A program made the position numbers and the translations under genes. A DNA stretch of 64,000 nt from Spirochaetaceae bacterium (GTDB lineage: Bacteria; Spirochaetota; Leptospiria; Leptospirales; Leptonemataceae), in the NCBI GenBank assembly GCA_002730875.1, contig PCBI01000010.1, positions 124,001 through 188,000 of the forward strand. The letters run 5' to 3'. Shown in pieces: positions 51,822 through 61,121 of this stretch (position 1 is its first letter; each line of letters starts with the position of its first letter). The notes under the pieces were generated by a model. It did no database searches and was not told the DNA's origin. It saw only the letters and a list, made by a program, of their open reading frames with translations.

Positions 51822-53759
51822 ATGTCCAGTCCAACAGAGACAAATCCAACCAGACCAGATGTGGCCGATTTACAGGAAGCCACGGAGTTCGTCCAGGCTC
51901 TGGAGGCCCGGGGCGATTTTAAATACAAAGGCATCTTTGCTCTATTCAATACCATGCTGGATTGGACCAATCGATTCGATGTAAATCGGATCCTGCCGGG
52001 CATGGATCAGCTAAAGAAGGAAGTGACCCTTCCGGACGATAAGTTCCAGGACTTTCTGAAAGAGCTTCTGGGCCGTGGCAGTTCGAAACTGGTCTGCGTG
52101 TATTGTTTTCCGGCTCTGGACTTTGTTTCCGGAAGCCGGCCAGGCCTTTCGCAGCTTGTGGTCTTCTGTCGTCCCAACAAGAAAGACCACAACTCGGCCC
52201 GGCGGTATGTAGAATTCTACCAGGATAAGACCATCCAGGCCGTGGCCCGGTGGATCGATTCCAGGGATGCCTCCTGGGACGATGAGCGGTTTCAGTTCGT
52301 GGAAACCCGGGCGGACCAGGGCCATTTGAACGATACCCATGCCGGCTCGGAAATTGCCCGCTATCTTGTTGTTCCTTTCGATAAGACCGCAGAAGAAAAG
52401 AAGACTACCTATAATCGATTTGCCCGGCCGGTGATCCAGGCGTTGATCGATCAGCGAAAGCTGGTCTATCTGGAAGATGCGAAGGTGGGATACCGCACGG
52501 TTTTGATCCCGGACCGAAAACACCTGGGACTGCGCCTGGATATGCTCTTCCGGTACGCCAAAACCCGCATTATTAAAGAGATGTCCACCGAGGCCTATAG
52601 TCCGGCAGCGGCCAGGCAACTGGTTCAACAGGCTACCGGTCAGACCATGCCCCGAGGCCACTCGCAGGTGATTGCCGAAATGCGGCTCATCCTTCCTTTG
52701 CTCGAACAGAAAGAGAAGGAAGAAAAAGAAAAAGAGAAGAAAGAGAAGGTAAGCAAGAGCATCGCCGATCTTCAAAAAGTGCAGAAGGTCGTTCCTGCCA
52801 GTCATTTTAACTGGGACGAAGATCATCTGCAGACCCTGCAATCCAATCCATCGGTACTACATGCCAACATTCCCCGGGGTTCCCGGCTGGTGCCGTATGT
52901 TTTGCACAAGGAAAACCTGGATCCGGCCATTAAAGCCGCAAGAGACCTTCTGGATCAAAAAGGCGAAGACCTGGAAGTGCACATACTTTCCGAGATGGGC
53001 GCCGAACGATTCCTGGATGGCGAGCGGCTGAAATCCTTCGAAGGCCTGGAGCAAAGATCTTTGTTCAAGATGCTCCCCTGGTTTCGACGGATGTGGCGTT
53101 CCCTTTTTGGCGGCAGAAAGCTGAAACCCCAGGAACGGGCCGCGCTCAAGAATCAGCTCCGTCAGGAGTTTGAGAAAGAGAAGCTGCGAATCCAGAAAGC
53201 CGAAGCCCGAAGAAAACAAAAGGAACTGGTGGAAGAACGGCTCAAGGGAGACGAAGATCAACCGCAGGCAAAAAGCCAGAGTGATGCGAAAAAGGAACCG
53301 CGAAAGATTGAGACTGCTTCTGCGGACGATCCGCAGGCATTGATGCAACAGGACATAGAAAAGTCCAAAGAAAAGATGGAGTTGGAAGAGCAGGCCCGGC
53401 AGAATCTGGATCGAATCAGCAAAATCCTGGATGAAGCCTGGGACAGGAAAGAATTGCCCAACCGAACGCACGTTCTGGAGCAGCTAAAGGACTTCGATGA
53501 AGACAGCCTGGTGATGTTCCTCAAGAAGCATGGGAGAAAGGAAATCTATTCCTTCCGGGTCCGAAACGACGATCCAAAGTACGTCTGGCCCATTCTGATC
53601 TCCAAGAAATACATTCAGCGCCACGGTCGAAGGCTGTACAAGGAAGCTATCGAAGCGGCGGATAAGCAACGGAATGCTTCCATGCCCAATCAGGAAAAAT
53701 TTGATGTTGCTACAGCCCAGGAGGACTTTTTTGGACGTATCTTTGCTCGATCCAGGTAA
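51822..53759 (+). CDS. Large coiled-coil protein, unknown
   Basis: From ATG 51822 the protein has 645 residues. The N-terminal ~230 form a globular domain (FKYKGIFALFNTMLDWTNRF, LSQLVVFCRPNKKDHNSARR). Then comes a Lys/Glu coiled coil (EQKEKEEKEKEKKEKVSKS), a middle domain, a second charged coil (RQEFEKEKLRIQKAEARRKQ) and a C-terminal helical domain with HVLEQLKDFDEDSLVMFLKK. No membrane segment. Its stop lies 3 bases before pyk. Family not recognised; probably a conserved leptospiral protein. Confidence 0.78.
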   Translation: MSSPTETNPTRPDVADLQEATEFVQALEARGDFKYKGIFALFNTMLDWTNRFDVNRILPGMDQLKKEVTLPDDKFQDFLKELLGRGSSKLVCVYCFPALDFVSGSRPGLSQLVVFCRPNKKDHNSARRYVEFYQDKTIQAVARWIDSRDASWDDERFQFVETRADQGHLNDTHAGSEIARYLVVPFDKTAEEKKTTYNRFARPVIQALIDQRKLVYLEDAKVGYRTVLIPDRKHLGLRLDMLFRYAKTRIIKEMSTEAYSPAAARQLVQQATGQTMPRGHSQVIAEMRLILPLLEQKEKEEKEKEKKEKVSKSIADLQKVQKVVPASHFNWDEDHLQTLQSNPSVLHANIPRGSRLVPYVLHKENLDPAIKAARDLLDQKGEDLEVHILSEMGAERFLDGERLKSFEGLEQRSLFKMLPWFRRMWRSLFGGRKLKPQERAALKNQLRQEFEKEKLRIQKAEARRKQKELVEERLKGDEDQPQAKSQSDAKKEPRKIETASADDPQALMQQDIEKSKEKMELEEQARQNLDRISKILDEAWDRKELPNRTHVLEQLKDFDEDSLVMFLKKHGRKEIYSFRVRNDDPKYVWPILISKKYIQRHGRRLYKEAIEAADKQRNASMPNQEKFDVATAQEDFFGRIFARSR

Positions 53760-53762
53760 ACC

Positions 53763-55187
53763 ATGTCCTCATCCCGAAGGGATTTCCGCCTCACCAAAAT
53801 CATCTGCACCATAGGTCCGGCCACCGGTACTTCCGAAACCATGGCCCGGCTTGCCCGAGCCGGAATGAACGTGGCCCGGCTAAACATGTCTCATGGAGAC
53901 CATGAAAGTCACGGCCAGGTGATCCGTCAGATCAAGAATCTGAATAAGAAACTCAACCACCCCATTGCCATCCTTATGGACCTGCAGGGCCCGGAGATTC
54001 GCACCGGCGAATTGCCGGAAAGCCTGAACATGAATGTGGGCGATATCTTCACATTTACTGTAACGCCGGCCACGGATGCCGAAGAACACACCGTACACGT
54101 AAACTATCGTGATATGGCCCGGGATCTGAGCCCTGGCGATAAGATCACCGTGGACAATGGACTGATAAACCTGGAAGTCCTCTCTATAGAAGAGGGGCGG
54201 CTCAAATGCCGGGTGCTGGAAGGCGGGCAACTGGGTTCGCGAAAGCACATCAATCTTCCGGGCGTTCGAGTGAATCTTCCTTCCATTACCGAAAAGGATA
54301 AGAAAGATATTCGATTCGCCGTAGAGAATGACCTGGACTTTGTGGCCCTATCCTTTGCGCGAAGAGCGGAAGATGTGCTGGAAGCCCGCCAGATTATCGA
54401 AGACCTGGACGGCCATGCGCAAATCATCGCCAAAATAGAAAACCAGGAAGGCGTAGAAAACTTCCGCGAAATCTTGAATGTAGCCGATGGAGTGATGATC
54501 GCCCGGGGCGATCTGGGCGTGGAAATCGATATAGAGGAGCTTCCCATTGTTCAGCGGCAGATGGTGCAGGCCTGCGTTCTGGCCGGAAAGCCGGTTATCG
54601 TGGCTACCCACCTTCTGGAATCCATGATCGAAAATCCCATGCCCACCCGGGCGGAAGCCACCGATGTGGCCAATGCCATCTACGAGCAGGCGGATTGCGT
54701 TATGCTTTCTGGCGAAACGGCCACCGGCAAATACCCGGTAAAGTGCGTTCAGATGCTGGATCGGATCGCACGAAGGATGGAAAAGGAGCCAGGTATTGGC
54801 TTTGCCGCGCACCGAGTGCCACTGGACACCCGGGAAGAGCTGGCCCGTTCGGCGGTGAAACTGGCGGATTCCATTCATGCGCCGGCCATTCTTGTGATCA
54901 CGCGACGAGGCATATTTGCCCGTCAGGTAGCGAGCTTTCGGCCCCGAAACTCGATCATCTATGCATTCACGAACATGTCTTCTACTCGAAGGAAGCTATG
55001 GACTGTGCGAGCAGTAGTGCCCTTTCTCATGGATTTCTCCAGCGATCCGGAGAAGACCATTCAGTCCGCTCTGGAAAAGCTGAGGCAGCGAAATCGTGTA
55101 ATGCCCGGGGATCCTGTGGTTATAGTGTCAGACGTGGCCGCCGGTAAGGAAAGGGTGACCAGCATTCAGGTTCGGGCCTTCGGCTAG
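53763..55187 (+). CDS. pyk: Pyruvate kinase
   Basis: The protein has 474 residues. It makes pyruvate and ATP from phosphoenolpyruvate and ADP. Signatures are [51 protein letters not shown], the Mg/Lys site [28 protein letters not shown] and [18 protein letters not shown] with [16 protein letters not shown]. The C-terminal allosteric domain is full length. It follows the coiled-coil gene by 3 bases. The 188-base gap after it (55188-55375) has three tandem TGGCTTCG units and no gene. Confidence 0.96.
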   Translation: MSSSRRDFRLTKIICTIGPATGTSETMARLARAGMNVARLNMSHGDHESHGQVIRQIKNLNKKLNHPIAILMDLQGPEIRTGELPESLNMNVGDIFTFTVTPATDAEEHTVHVNYRDMARDLSPGDKITVDNGLINLEVLSIEEGRLKCRVLEGGQLGSRKHINLPGVRVNLPSITEKDKKDIRFAVENDLDFVALSFARRAEDVLEARQIIEDLDGHAQIIAKIENQEGVENFREILNVADGVMIARGDLGVEIDIEELPIVQRQMVQACVLAGKPVIVATHLLESMIENPMPTRAEATDVANAIYEQADCVMLSGETATGKYPVKCVQMLDRIARRMEKEPGIGFAAHRVPLDTREELARSAVKLADSIHAPAILVITRRGIFARQVASFRPRNSIIYAFTNMSSTRRKLWTVRAVVPFLMDFSSDPEKTIQSALEKLRQRNRVMPGDPVVIVSDVAAGKERVTSIQVRAFG

Positions 55188-55375
55188 GCACACCGGTTCG
55201 GAGACTTCGACCCGGCGTATTCAACGATCTGCTATTCTGCCATTCTGCAATTCTGCAATTGCACCTCCGGAGGCGGCGCGATCATGGACCGGGTGCCCCT
55301 GGCTTCGCGGTGCTCGTGGCTTCGTGGCTTCGTGGCTGAACGGGGGCTTTCTCTAATTTTGAGCCCTTTCTATCT

Positions 55376-56563
55376 CTATTCCGTTTTGGGCTGAACCATT
55401 TCGGTCAACGGAGCAAAGATCAATTCGCTGAGTTCATCAAAGCAGGCGCCGCTAATGTGCGTTGAGTCCACAAAGGCGCGACATTTGAGAGGTTCCCACA
55501 TCTCAGGCCCCGCCAGATAGATCTGGCCGCCCTGTTCCTTTTGATTCTGGATCACCTGTTTCATACCTCGCATATGAAAAGCAAGCATGGGTTCTTTGCC
55601 GTCCGGGCCCTTGATCATCTGTTTTTCCAGTTTCTTCTGTAGAGCGGGCGAAACAATGGGCCAGTATACCAGCGCAGGGATGTTTTCCTTTCTGAGGCGC
55701 TCCAGGGTCAGTTTGAAAAACTGAATCTGGGTCAATGCAGGCTGTGGATTGCTAAAATGTAGATCAAAGACGGACTGCGCATCCTCTTCCATGCGGGCGG
55801 CATCAATCTGAAAGAAGATAGGGTTCGGGATACCGCCATTCTTCTCTTTGATGGCCGTAATCGTGAGCCTGCGCATCTCGTTTCGTATATCGTACTTGGG
55901 TCGTACAATCACCATTCCCTTGTCGATGTAGGTTACTTCTTCCAGGTTTTCCTTGATTTCGGCAATTTCTACCGGGAAACGATACATGGCAAAGGCGCGC
56001 TTTAGAAAGAAGACCTCGGCCTCGTCAAAACTAAGGCCCGCATCCTCTGTATCGTAGGCGAAGAAAGGTTTGTCCCGGTCCAGATCCAGGTGATTCAATA
56101 CGAAGCCTGAATCCAGGGAGTAGGCCAGGGTATAATGCATGGATTTATCGCTTAGAAGCAAAGGGTCCAGTTCCAGCAAAACGTAGGCGGGGCGAATGCC
56201 TTCATCGAGTATCTTGTCCAGAAAGTAGTAATGAAACAGGGGCGAACCCATGGGTGTAGAGAAGTTGTAGTTTTCGGTGCCCGGTACGTACTTCTGAATG
56301 ACTTCGTTGGAGAATTCGGCGGAACGCGAAGACCCGAGGATCAGTCCGGGCCGCAGGCCCTTTTCCTGCATTTCGGGTAGGTCCGCTTTCAGCTCTTCCA
56401 GAAGATCAATCCTGCTTTCGTAGATCAGGGGTTCGATCTTGTCCCAGGGGATCACTCGTTCGCGCACCGGCTCAAGAAGGATAATCTTGTCCAGAGCAAA
56501 AGCCAGGGCCAGCAGCAAAAGAGGCCAAAATAGATAGGGACGCTTTTTCCATTCCATATTCAA
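55376..56563 (-). CDS. DUF1574/SGNH-type protein, acylation cluster
   Basis: The protein has 395 residues: one N-terminal transmembrane helix (LFWPLLLLALAFALDKIILL) and an outside domain with an SGNH-like nucleophile motif (LILGSSRSAEFSNEV) and a late Asp-His pair (FVDSTHISGACFDELSELIF). This is the plan of DltD/AlgJ-like partners that move acyl groups onto polymers after an MBOAT protein. The MBOAT gene starts 9 bases upstream in the same direction. The C-terminal motif closely matches the product of 59286. DUF1574 is best known from Leptospira. Confidence 0.78.
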   Translation of the reverse strand: MNMEWKKRPYLFWPLLLLALAFALDKIILLEPVRERVIPWDKIEPLIYESRIDLLEELKADLPEMQEKGLRPGLILGSSRSAEFSNEVIQKYVPGTENYNFSTPMGSPLFHYYFLDKILDEGIRPAYVLLELDPLLLSDKSMHYTLAYSLDSGFVLNHLDLDRDKPFFAYDTEDAGLSFDEAEVFFLKRAFAMYRFPVEIAEIKENLEEVTYIDKGMVIVRPKYDIRNEMRRLTITAIKEKNGGIPNPIFFQIDAARMEEDAQSVFDLHFSNPQPALTQIQFFKLTLERLRKENIPALVYWPIVSPALQKKLEKQMIKGPDGKEPMLAFHMRGMKQVIQNQKEQGGQIYLAGPEMWEPLKCRAFVDSTHISGACFDELSELIFAPLTEMVQPKTE

Positions 56564-56572
56564 AACCTCCTG

Positions 56573-58036
56573 CTAGAACTGAAAATAGATGAAATCGCCG
56601 CTTCCGGGAGCATAAAGTCCCAGAATCCAGATTACGGCCAGGCCGGTAAGAAGCAGAATACCGTAGGCTAGAGCTGGCTTTTCTTCCAGAAAGCTCAGGC
56701 GCCCGGGTTTAAACTGATACCAGTTCAAGCCCATGGTCACGACCAGAAGTCCCAGAATCATCTCAACGTTAGTGCCTTTCCCTTCTGAAGCGAACGTGCC
56801 CATCTGGACGAACATGGACCAGGATCGCTCAATATCCGGAGCGTTGAAAAACACAATACCCATCAGAAAGAGAAAGAACACAAAGCTGGTCTTCAAGGTA
56901 ATTGTGCCATAGCGGTAGTATGCCGGAACGGCGCCGTGGGAATCCTCAAAAATCCTCCGGACCGCTTTGCCCACCGGAGTGAGATACCGTTCCAGAATCA
57001 GGGCCATTCCATGCATGAAGCCCCACAGGATATAAGTATAATTCGCCCCATGCCACAGACCGCTCAGTGTAAAGGTCAATACCAGGTTGAAGTCCGCGCG
57101 CACACGACTGCAACGGGAGCCTCCCAGGGGAATGTAAAGATAGTCGCGCATCCAGGTGGAGAGAGTGGCATGCCACCTTTGCCAGAGTTCGCGTACCGTC
57201 GGCGCCAGATACGGTCCGTAGAAGTTCTCGGGAAGCTTCAGACCAAACATGTAGCCAAAGCCCCTGGCCAGATCCGTATAGCCCGAGAAATCGCAGTACA
57301 CCTGCACCGCAAATCCCATGGTTGCCAGCAGGTTGGTCCATCCATCGTAGGCTTCCGGGTTCTGGAAGATAGGATTGATCACGCCTGAGATGTTATCGGC
57401 AATGGCAACTTTCTTAATCAGACCAATCTGTATGAGCGCCATGCCCCGGATCAAAAAGCCGGGCTTCATCTGATCCCGGTCCAGCTGCGGAAAGAAATCC
57501 CCGTGACGCATGATGGGGCCGGCTACCAGCTGCGGGAAGAACAGAATAAAAACGAAAAACTCGATGAATCCATGTTCGGTGGGGATCTGGCCCCGGTATT
57601 CATCGATCAAATATGCGCATATCTGAAAGGTGTAGAAACTAATGGCCAGCGGCAGTACAATGGACGTTTCGCCAATCCAGTCAAAAAGCTGCCGATTGAA
57701 ATATCCCTCATTGAAGATGGGCATCCCCGAGGCGTCGAATAGCACCTCCAGAAAGAAGTAGAAGTACTTCAGAAGAAAGAGGTTGCTGAAGTTGATGAGC
57801 AGAGCCGCGATTAAATAGGCTTTCTTACGCGGGCCCGCATTTCGGATTAACCGGGTAAACCCAAAGTTAATGAGAACAATAGAAACAAAGTGGATCAGGA
57901 ATCCCGGCGACCAGGCGCCGTAGAACACCATGGAGGCCGCGGCCAGAAACCACAAGCGGCTTCGGCCGCGCAGGCTCCAGTAGATCAAATAGACCAGGAC
58001 AAAAAAAAGCAGAAAGGTAAGTGTTGTGAATCGCAT
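56573..58036 (-). CDS. MBOAT O-acyltransferase (AlgI/DltB-like)
   Basis: The protein has 487 residues with about ten to twelve transmembrane helices. Family motifs include LPLAISFYTFQICAYLIDEY, the conserved VYCDFSGYTDLARGFGYMFG, RELWQRWHATLSTWMRDYLY and the catalytic-His region FTLSGLWHGANYTYILWGFM. MBOAT proteins of this type pass acetyl or other acyl groups across the inner membrane to an extracytoplasmic SGNH partner. Two such partners flank it on the same strand and a third is divergent. Confidence 0.93.
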   Translation of the reverse strand: MRFTTLTFLLFFVLVYLIYWSLRGRSRLWFLAAASMVFYGAWSPGFLIHFVSIVLINFGFTRLIRNAGPRKKAYLIAALLINFSNLFLLKYFYFFLEVLFDASGMPIFNEGYFNRQLFDWIGETSIVLPLAISFYTFQICAYLIDEYRGQIPTEHGFIEFFVFILFFPQLVAGPIMRHGDFFPQLDRDQMKPGFLIRGMALIQIGLIKKVAIADNISGVINPIFQNPEAYDGWTNLLATMGFAVQVYCDFSGYTDLARGFGYMFGLKLPENFYGPYLAPTVRELWQRWHATLSTWMRDYLYIPLGGSRCSRVRADFNLVLTFTLSGLWHGANYTYILWGFMHGMALILERYLTPVGKAVRRIFEDSHGAVPAYYRYGTITLKTSFVFFLFLMGIVFFNAPDIERSWSMFVQMGTFASEGKGTNVEMILGLLVVTMGLNWYQFKPGRLSFLEEKPALAYGILLLTGLAVIWILGLYAPGSGDFIYFQF

Positions 58037-58037
58037 C

Positions 58038-59195
58038 TCAGTTCTGCTGGTTCAGAATGACCGGCTTCAATTCTCTCAATCGCTCGGCCAGAAGATAGGT
58101 AAACTCTTCCGCGCCGTATTTGTTCAGGTGCAGGATATCGTAAAAGTAACCGGCATTCTCGGGACCATCCAGGGCATCGCGCATATCCACAATTGTGGCA
58201 TTGCCTCTCTGGATCCTTTGTAGTTCGCTTCGCCAGACATCCATGGGGTCCTGTTCTTCCCGCACCGGCATCATATCCGAATAGGGCGCAAATAGGGTGA
58301 TCACTTTCACGTCATCGCGCTTGAATTCGCCGTACATTATGGATAATCGATGAAAGAACAGGGAGGTCCATTCCGGCGCGCCGGGGTCATCCACGGGAAT
58401 GCGGCTGGCCAGCGAGCAGGTGTCTATGGCGGCCTGACGATGGTGCCGGTCCGAGATGGGCTTTCCGTCTTTCTCGGGGAGCGTACCGTTCTTTGTAAAC
58501 TCCAGGGCATTTGCCAGGCATTCTTCGCGGGTCTGACCATAAGCCGCCAGGGAGAATTCGTAATCGTTAATATGCGGATACTCTCTGGAGGAGGTTCTCC
58601 ACTTGCGGCCCAGGTCCTTGATTCGATCCAGCGGACTCAGTGTAAGATCGCGCAGATCCTGCTTGTAGGTCAGCATTCGCAAAAGGAAGAAAGCATAGTC
58701 CGATACGGACAGATCAAACCGATACTCCTCCAACAGGGGCAGCACCTCAGCGCGCGGGAACTGGGCCAGCATGATTTGATTGGCATGTTCCAGTTTGTAT
58801 CGAGCCTGCCAGGGGAAGTATATCTCGGCAATGTGGACTACGGCCTGGATCTCAGGCAAATCATCCCGAATATCTCTATATATACTGTGCTGGGTTTCCA
58901 GCATGGCGCCCTGGCTGGCGCCGTTTTGAACCACTATCCCGTCCTTCTCCAGAAGCTTGTTCAGAAGGGGCATATTCACGCCCTGGTAGGCTACGGAAGT
59001 GCCCAGTATGAGCACATTCGGCTCTACCGGGGAGGTCTTCATGATTTCGGTAATTCGATTTACGTTCTCTGCGTAGGAGTTCGGTTCCAGAATCTTTCGA
59101 TACAGAGGTGTCTGCAGAAAAAGCTCCAGTCCCAGAAGGAAAAGCACCGGGACGTAGAAAACCGGATCCTTGAGGAATTTCTTGAGCTCCGTCAT
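58038..59195 (-). CDS. SGNH/DUF1574-like acylation partner
   Basis: The protein has 385 residues with an N-terminal helix (PVFYVPVLFLLGLELFLQTP). Block I reads VLILGTSVAYQGVNMPLLNK with Ser as the presumed nucleophile, and block V reads YFYDILHLNKYGAEEFTYLL with the Asp/His pair. Its stop lies one base from the MBOAT start, so the three minus-strand genes form one operon. Sequence between the motifs differs from the other two SGNH proteins, suggesting another acceptor. Confidence 0.78.
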   Translation of the reverse strand: MTELKKFLKDPVFYVPVLFLLGLELFLQTPLYRKILEPNSYAENVNRITEIMKTSPVEPNVLILGTSVAYQGVNMPLLNKLLEKDGIVVQNGASQGAMLETQHSIYRDIRDDLPEIQAVVHIAEIYFPWQARYKLEHANQIMLAQFPRAEVLPLLEEYRFDLSVSDYAFFLLRMLTYKQDLRDLTLSPLDRIKDLGRKWRTSSREYPHINDYEFSLAAYGQTREECLANALEFTKNGTLPEKDGKPISDRHHRQAAIDTCSLASRIPVDDPGAPEWTSLFFHRLSIMYGEFKRDDVKVITLFAPYSDMMPVREEQDPMDVWRSELQRIQRGNATIVDMRDALDGPENAGYFYDILHLNKYGAEEFTYLLAERLRELKPVILNQQN

Positions 59196-59285
59196 AGGGA
59201 AGTCTCCATAAAGGTGGTTCCCCCCTGGCTGTCAAGCAGCGGAATATGCTTGCCGGGCTCGGCGGCAGGATTCATGGAAACATAG

Positions 59286-60356
59286 ATGAAGGACCGAAGG
59301 ATCTTATTGTTTCCCGTTCTGGTGCTTTTTGGGGCCTTTCTTCTAGATAAGCTCTTTTTCGTGGGCAATCTGGAGCATTACTTCCTCACCACCGCTTCGT
59401 TCAAGAACTACGAACACAAGGTTGAGATGCTGGACGAACTCGAAGAGTACCTGCAAAGAAAAGACCGAAAGAAGGTAATGGTGATCCTGGGCAATTCCCG
59501 AACCATGCCATTTTCAAACGAATACATCGCCGAAACCTACCCGCAATGGGTCCTTTTCAATTTTTCGGTACCCGGCGGCACATCGGACTACTATCTGTAT
59601 ATTCTGGAACAGTTCCAGCGCAAAGCTCTTAAGCCGGAACGAGTATTTCTGGCGGTGACGCCCCAGGGGATGAATAAGCAGGCCAGGGTCTCGTTGGACG
59701 AGGTAATGATAACCGGGCTTCCGGCAGGCTTCGTGACCAGGCATGCATCCCACTATTCCTTAAACGATCTAAGCAACTACATTGCCAAGAAGACCTTTCT
59801 GGTGTATCAGTATCGCCCCAAGCTCTGGGTGATTCAAGACCGAATGAAGGAAGGCCAGATCGAGCAATTCCAAACCTTTCTCGGGTTGCTGGAGGATGCG
59901 CTGCGAAAGGAGCGCGGAAGCGTTCCGGTGAAAGCTGAAGAAGGAGTGGTGGATTCCGAGGAACGGATGGAAATCTACGCCCGCTCCATGTGGAAAGATT
60001 TCTTTGTTCCCTTCGAGCTCTCCGATGACCAACTGTACTTTACCAGGCGTTGCCTGGACATCCTGAATGATCTGGATGTGCCTTCTTATTTGCTCTGGGT
60101 CCGAGTGAGCGAGAATCTGCGAACACGAATCGACACGGAGCCGGCCAATGTGGGCCTCCGGCCGGCGGCGGAGCCAAAAACAGTGCGCCAGATCTGGGAG
60201 CCGGTAATGCGTGATATGGCCTCCAGGCACAATGCTGGATTTCTGGATATGAACTTTGAGTCCGACTTTCCCTGCGACCAGTTCACCGATGCCAGCCATC
60301 TCTCGGCGGCCTGTTTCGATGAGTTCACGGATTATCTAATGCAGGTGGAGCCCTGA
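59286..60356 (+). CDS. DUF1574/SGNH-type protein, divergent copy
   Basis: The protein has 356 residues: an N-terminal helix (ILLFPVLVLFGAFLLDKLFF), block I VMVILGNSRTMPFSNEYIAE and a C-terminal FTDASHLSAACFDEFTDYLM. It matches the product of 55376 in both motifs and in overall plan, so one is a duplicate of the other. It is transcribed away from the MBOAT operon from a 90-base gap that must hold both promoters. The Kazal-like lipoprotein gene follows after 17 bases. Confidence 0.78.
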   Translation: MKDRRILLFPVLVLFGAFLLDKLFFVGNLEHYFLTTASFKNYEHKVEMLDELEEYLQRKDRKKVMVILGNSRTMPFSNEYIAETYPQWVLFNFSVPGGTSDYYLYILEQFQRKALKPERVFLAVTPQGMNKQARVSLDEVMITGLPAGFVTRHASHYSLNDLSNYIAKKTFLVYQYRPKLWVIQDRMKEGQIEQFQTFLGLLEDALRKERGSVPVKAEEGVVDSEERMEIYARSMWKDFFVPFELSDDQLYFTRRCLDILNDLDVPSYLLWVRVSENLRTRIDTEPANVGLRPAAEPKTVRQIWEPVMRDMASRHNAGFLDMNFESDFPCDQFTDASHLSAACFDEFTDYLMQVEP

Positions 60357-60373
60357 AAACGGGCAGGGGGACT

Positions 60374-60652
60374 ATGATGAATGTGCGAATCTTGAGCGTG
60401 GTTTTCTTTGTGACTTTTTCGCTTGTCCTGGGACAGTGTCGGTCCGGCAAGGACGCTTCCGGGCCTTCCGGATTACCCGACGAACGAGACGAATGCGGCG
60501 AATGTCTGGACATGCCCACCGGCGAGGTTTGTACCGAAGCCGGGGAGACTTTGCGAAACAGCTGTCTGGCTATCTGCCGGGGCTACAAGATCAAATGCTT
60601 TCAGTCCTGTCCCTGTCCCGTGCAAAGCGATTCCGAAAAAGAGAAGAAGTGA
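60374..60652 (+). CDS. Small Cys-rich lipoprotein, Kazal-like
   Basis: The protein has 92 residues: signal with lipobox LGQ-C (VVFFVTFSLVLGQC), a short Gly/Ser/Pro linker and a Cys-rich module, CGECLDMPTGEVCTEAGETL then RNSCLAICRGYKIKCFQSC. The pattern C-x(8)-VC-x(5)-GETL-x(3)-C-x(3)-C follows Kazal-type inhibitor domains. Predicted to be displayed in the envelope; protease inhibition is inferred from the fold only. Probably co-transcribed with 59286. Confidence 0.68.
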   Translation: MMNVRILSVVFFVTFSLVLGQCRSGKDASGPSGLPDERDECGECLDMPTGEVCTEAGETLRNSCLAICRGYKIKCFQSCPCPVQSDSEKEKK

Positions 60653-61108
60653 TGGAAGCGAGCCGGGTACTGTTGGCCCGGCGGCGCCGAAAGTGGCCCC
60701 GCCCGATGCTCGCCGTTGCTGGTAAAGGTTGCGGCCGTAGGTCTGAATCATCAGAGCGAAACCTGGCGGCTTCGCTGCACGAATCCTCATAGCGGCATTG
60801 TCTACTCCGGGAAATCTGGTCGAATTCAGAATTCTAATCTAGATTAAACAAAGCGGCCCGAGCGCAGACATCTGCTTTCAGCGATGATACCAATTAAGAA
60901 CAGTTCAGAATGAAATGGATTTGAATGGATTGGATTGGAATAGCCCGGAGTCGTCTGGAGTGGTATAAAGTAGTATAGAGTCGTCTAGAGTAGTAGAGAG
61001 TAGTCTAACGTGGTGAAGAGTGGTCTAGCGCAGTGAAGCGTGGTCTGAAATAAACTGAAAACAGATTGAGAATAGACGGAGAGTGTGGCCTGCGCGCCGC
61101 GCTTATTT
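60653..61108. other. Intergenic stretch with degenerate short repeats
   Basis: No gene is seen. From about 60945 to 61050 the DNA is a run of imperfect 11-13-base units around AGT(A/C/G)GTCTAGAG and AGTGGTCTAGCG, purine-rich on the plus strand. It lies in the htpG upstream region. I see no CIRCE element. Confidence 0.6.
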
Positions 61109-61121
61109 AAGGAGGATATTT

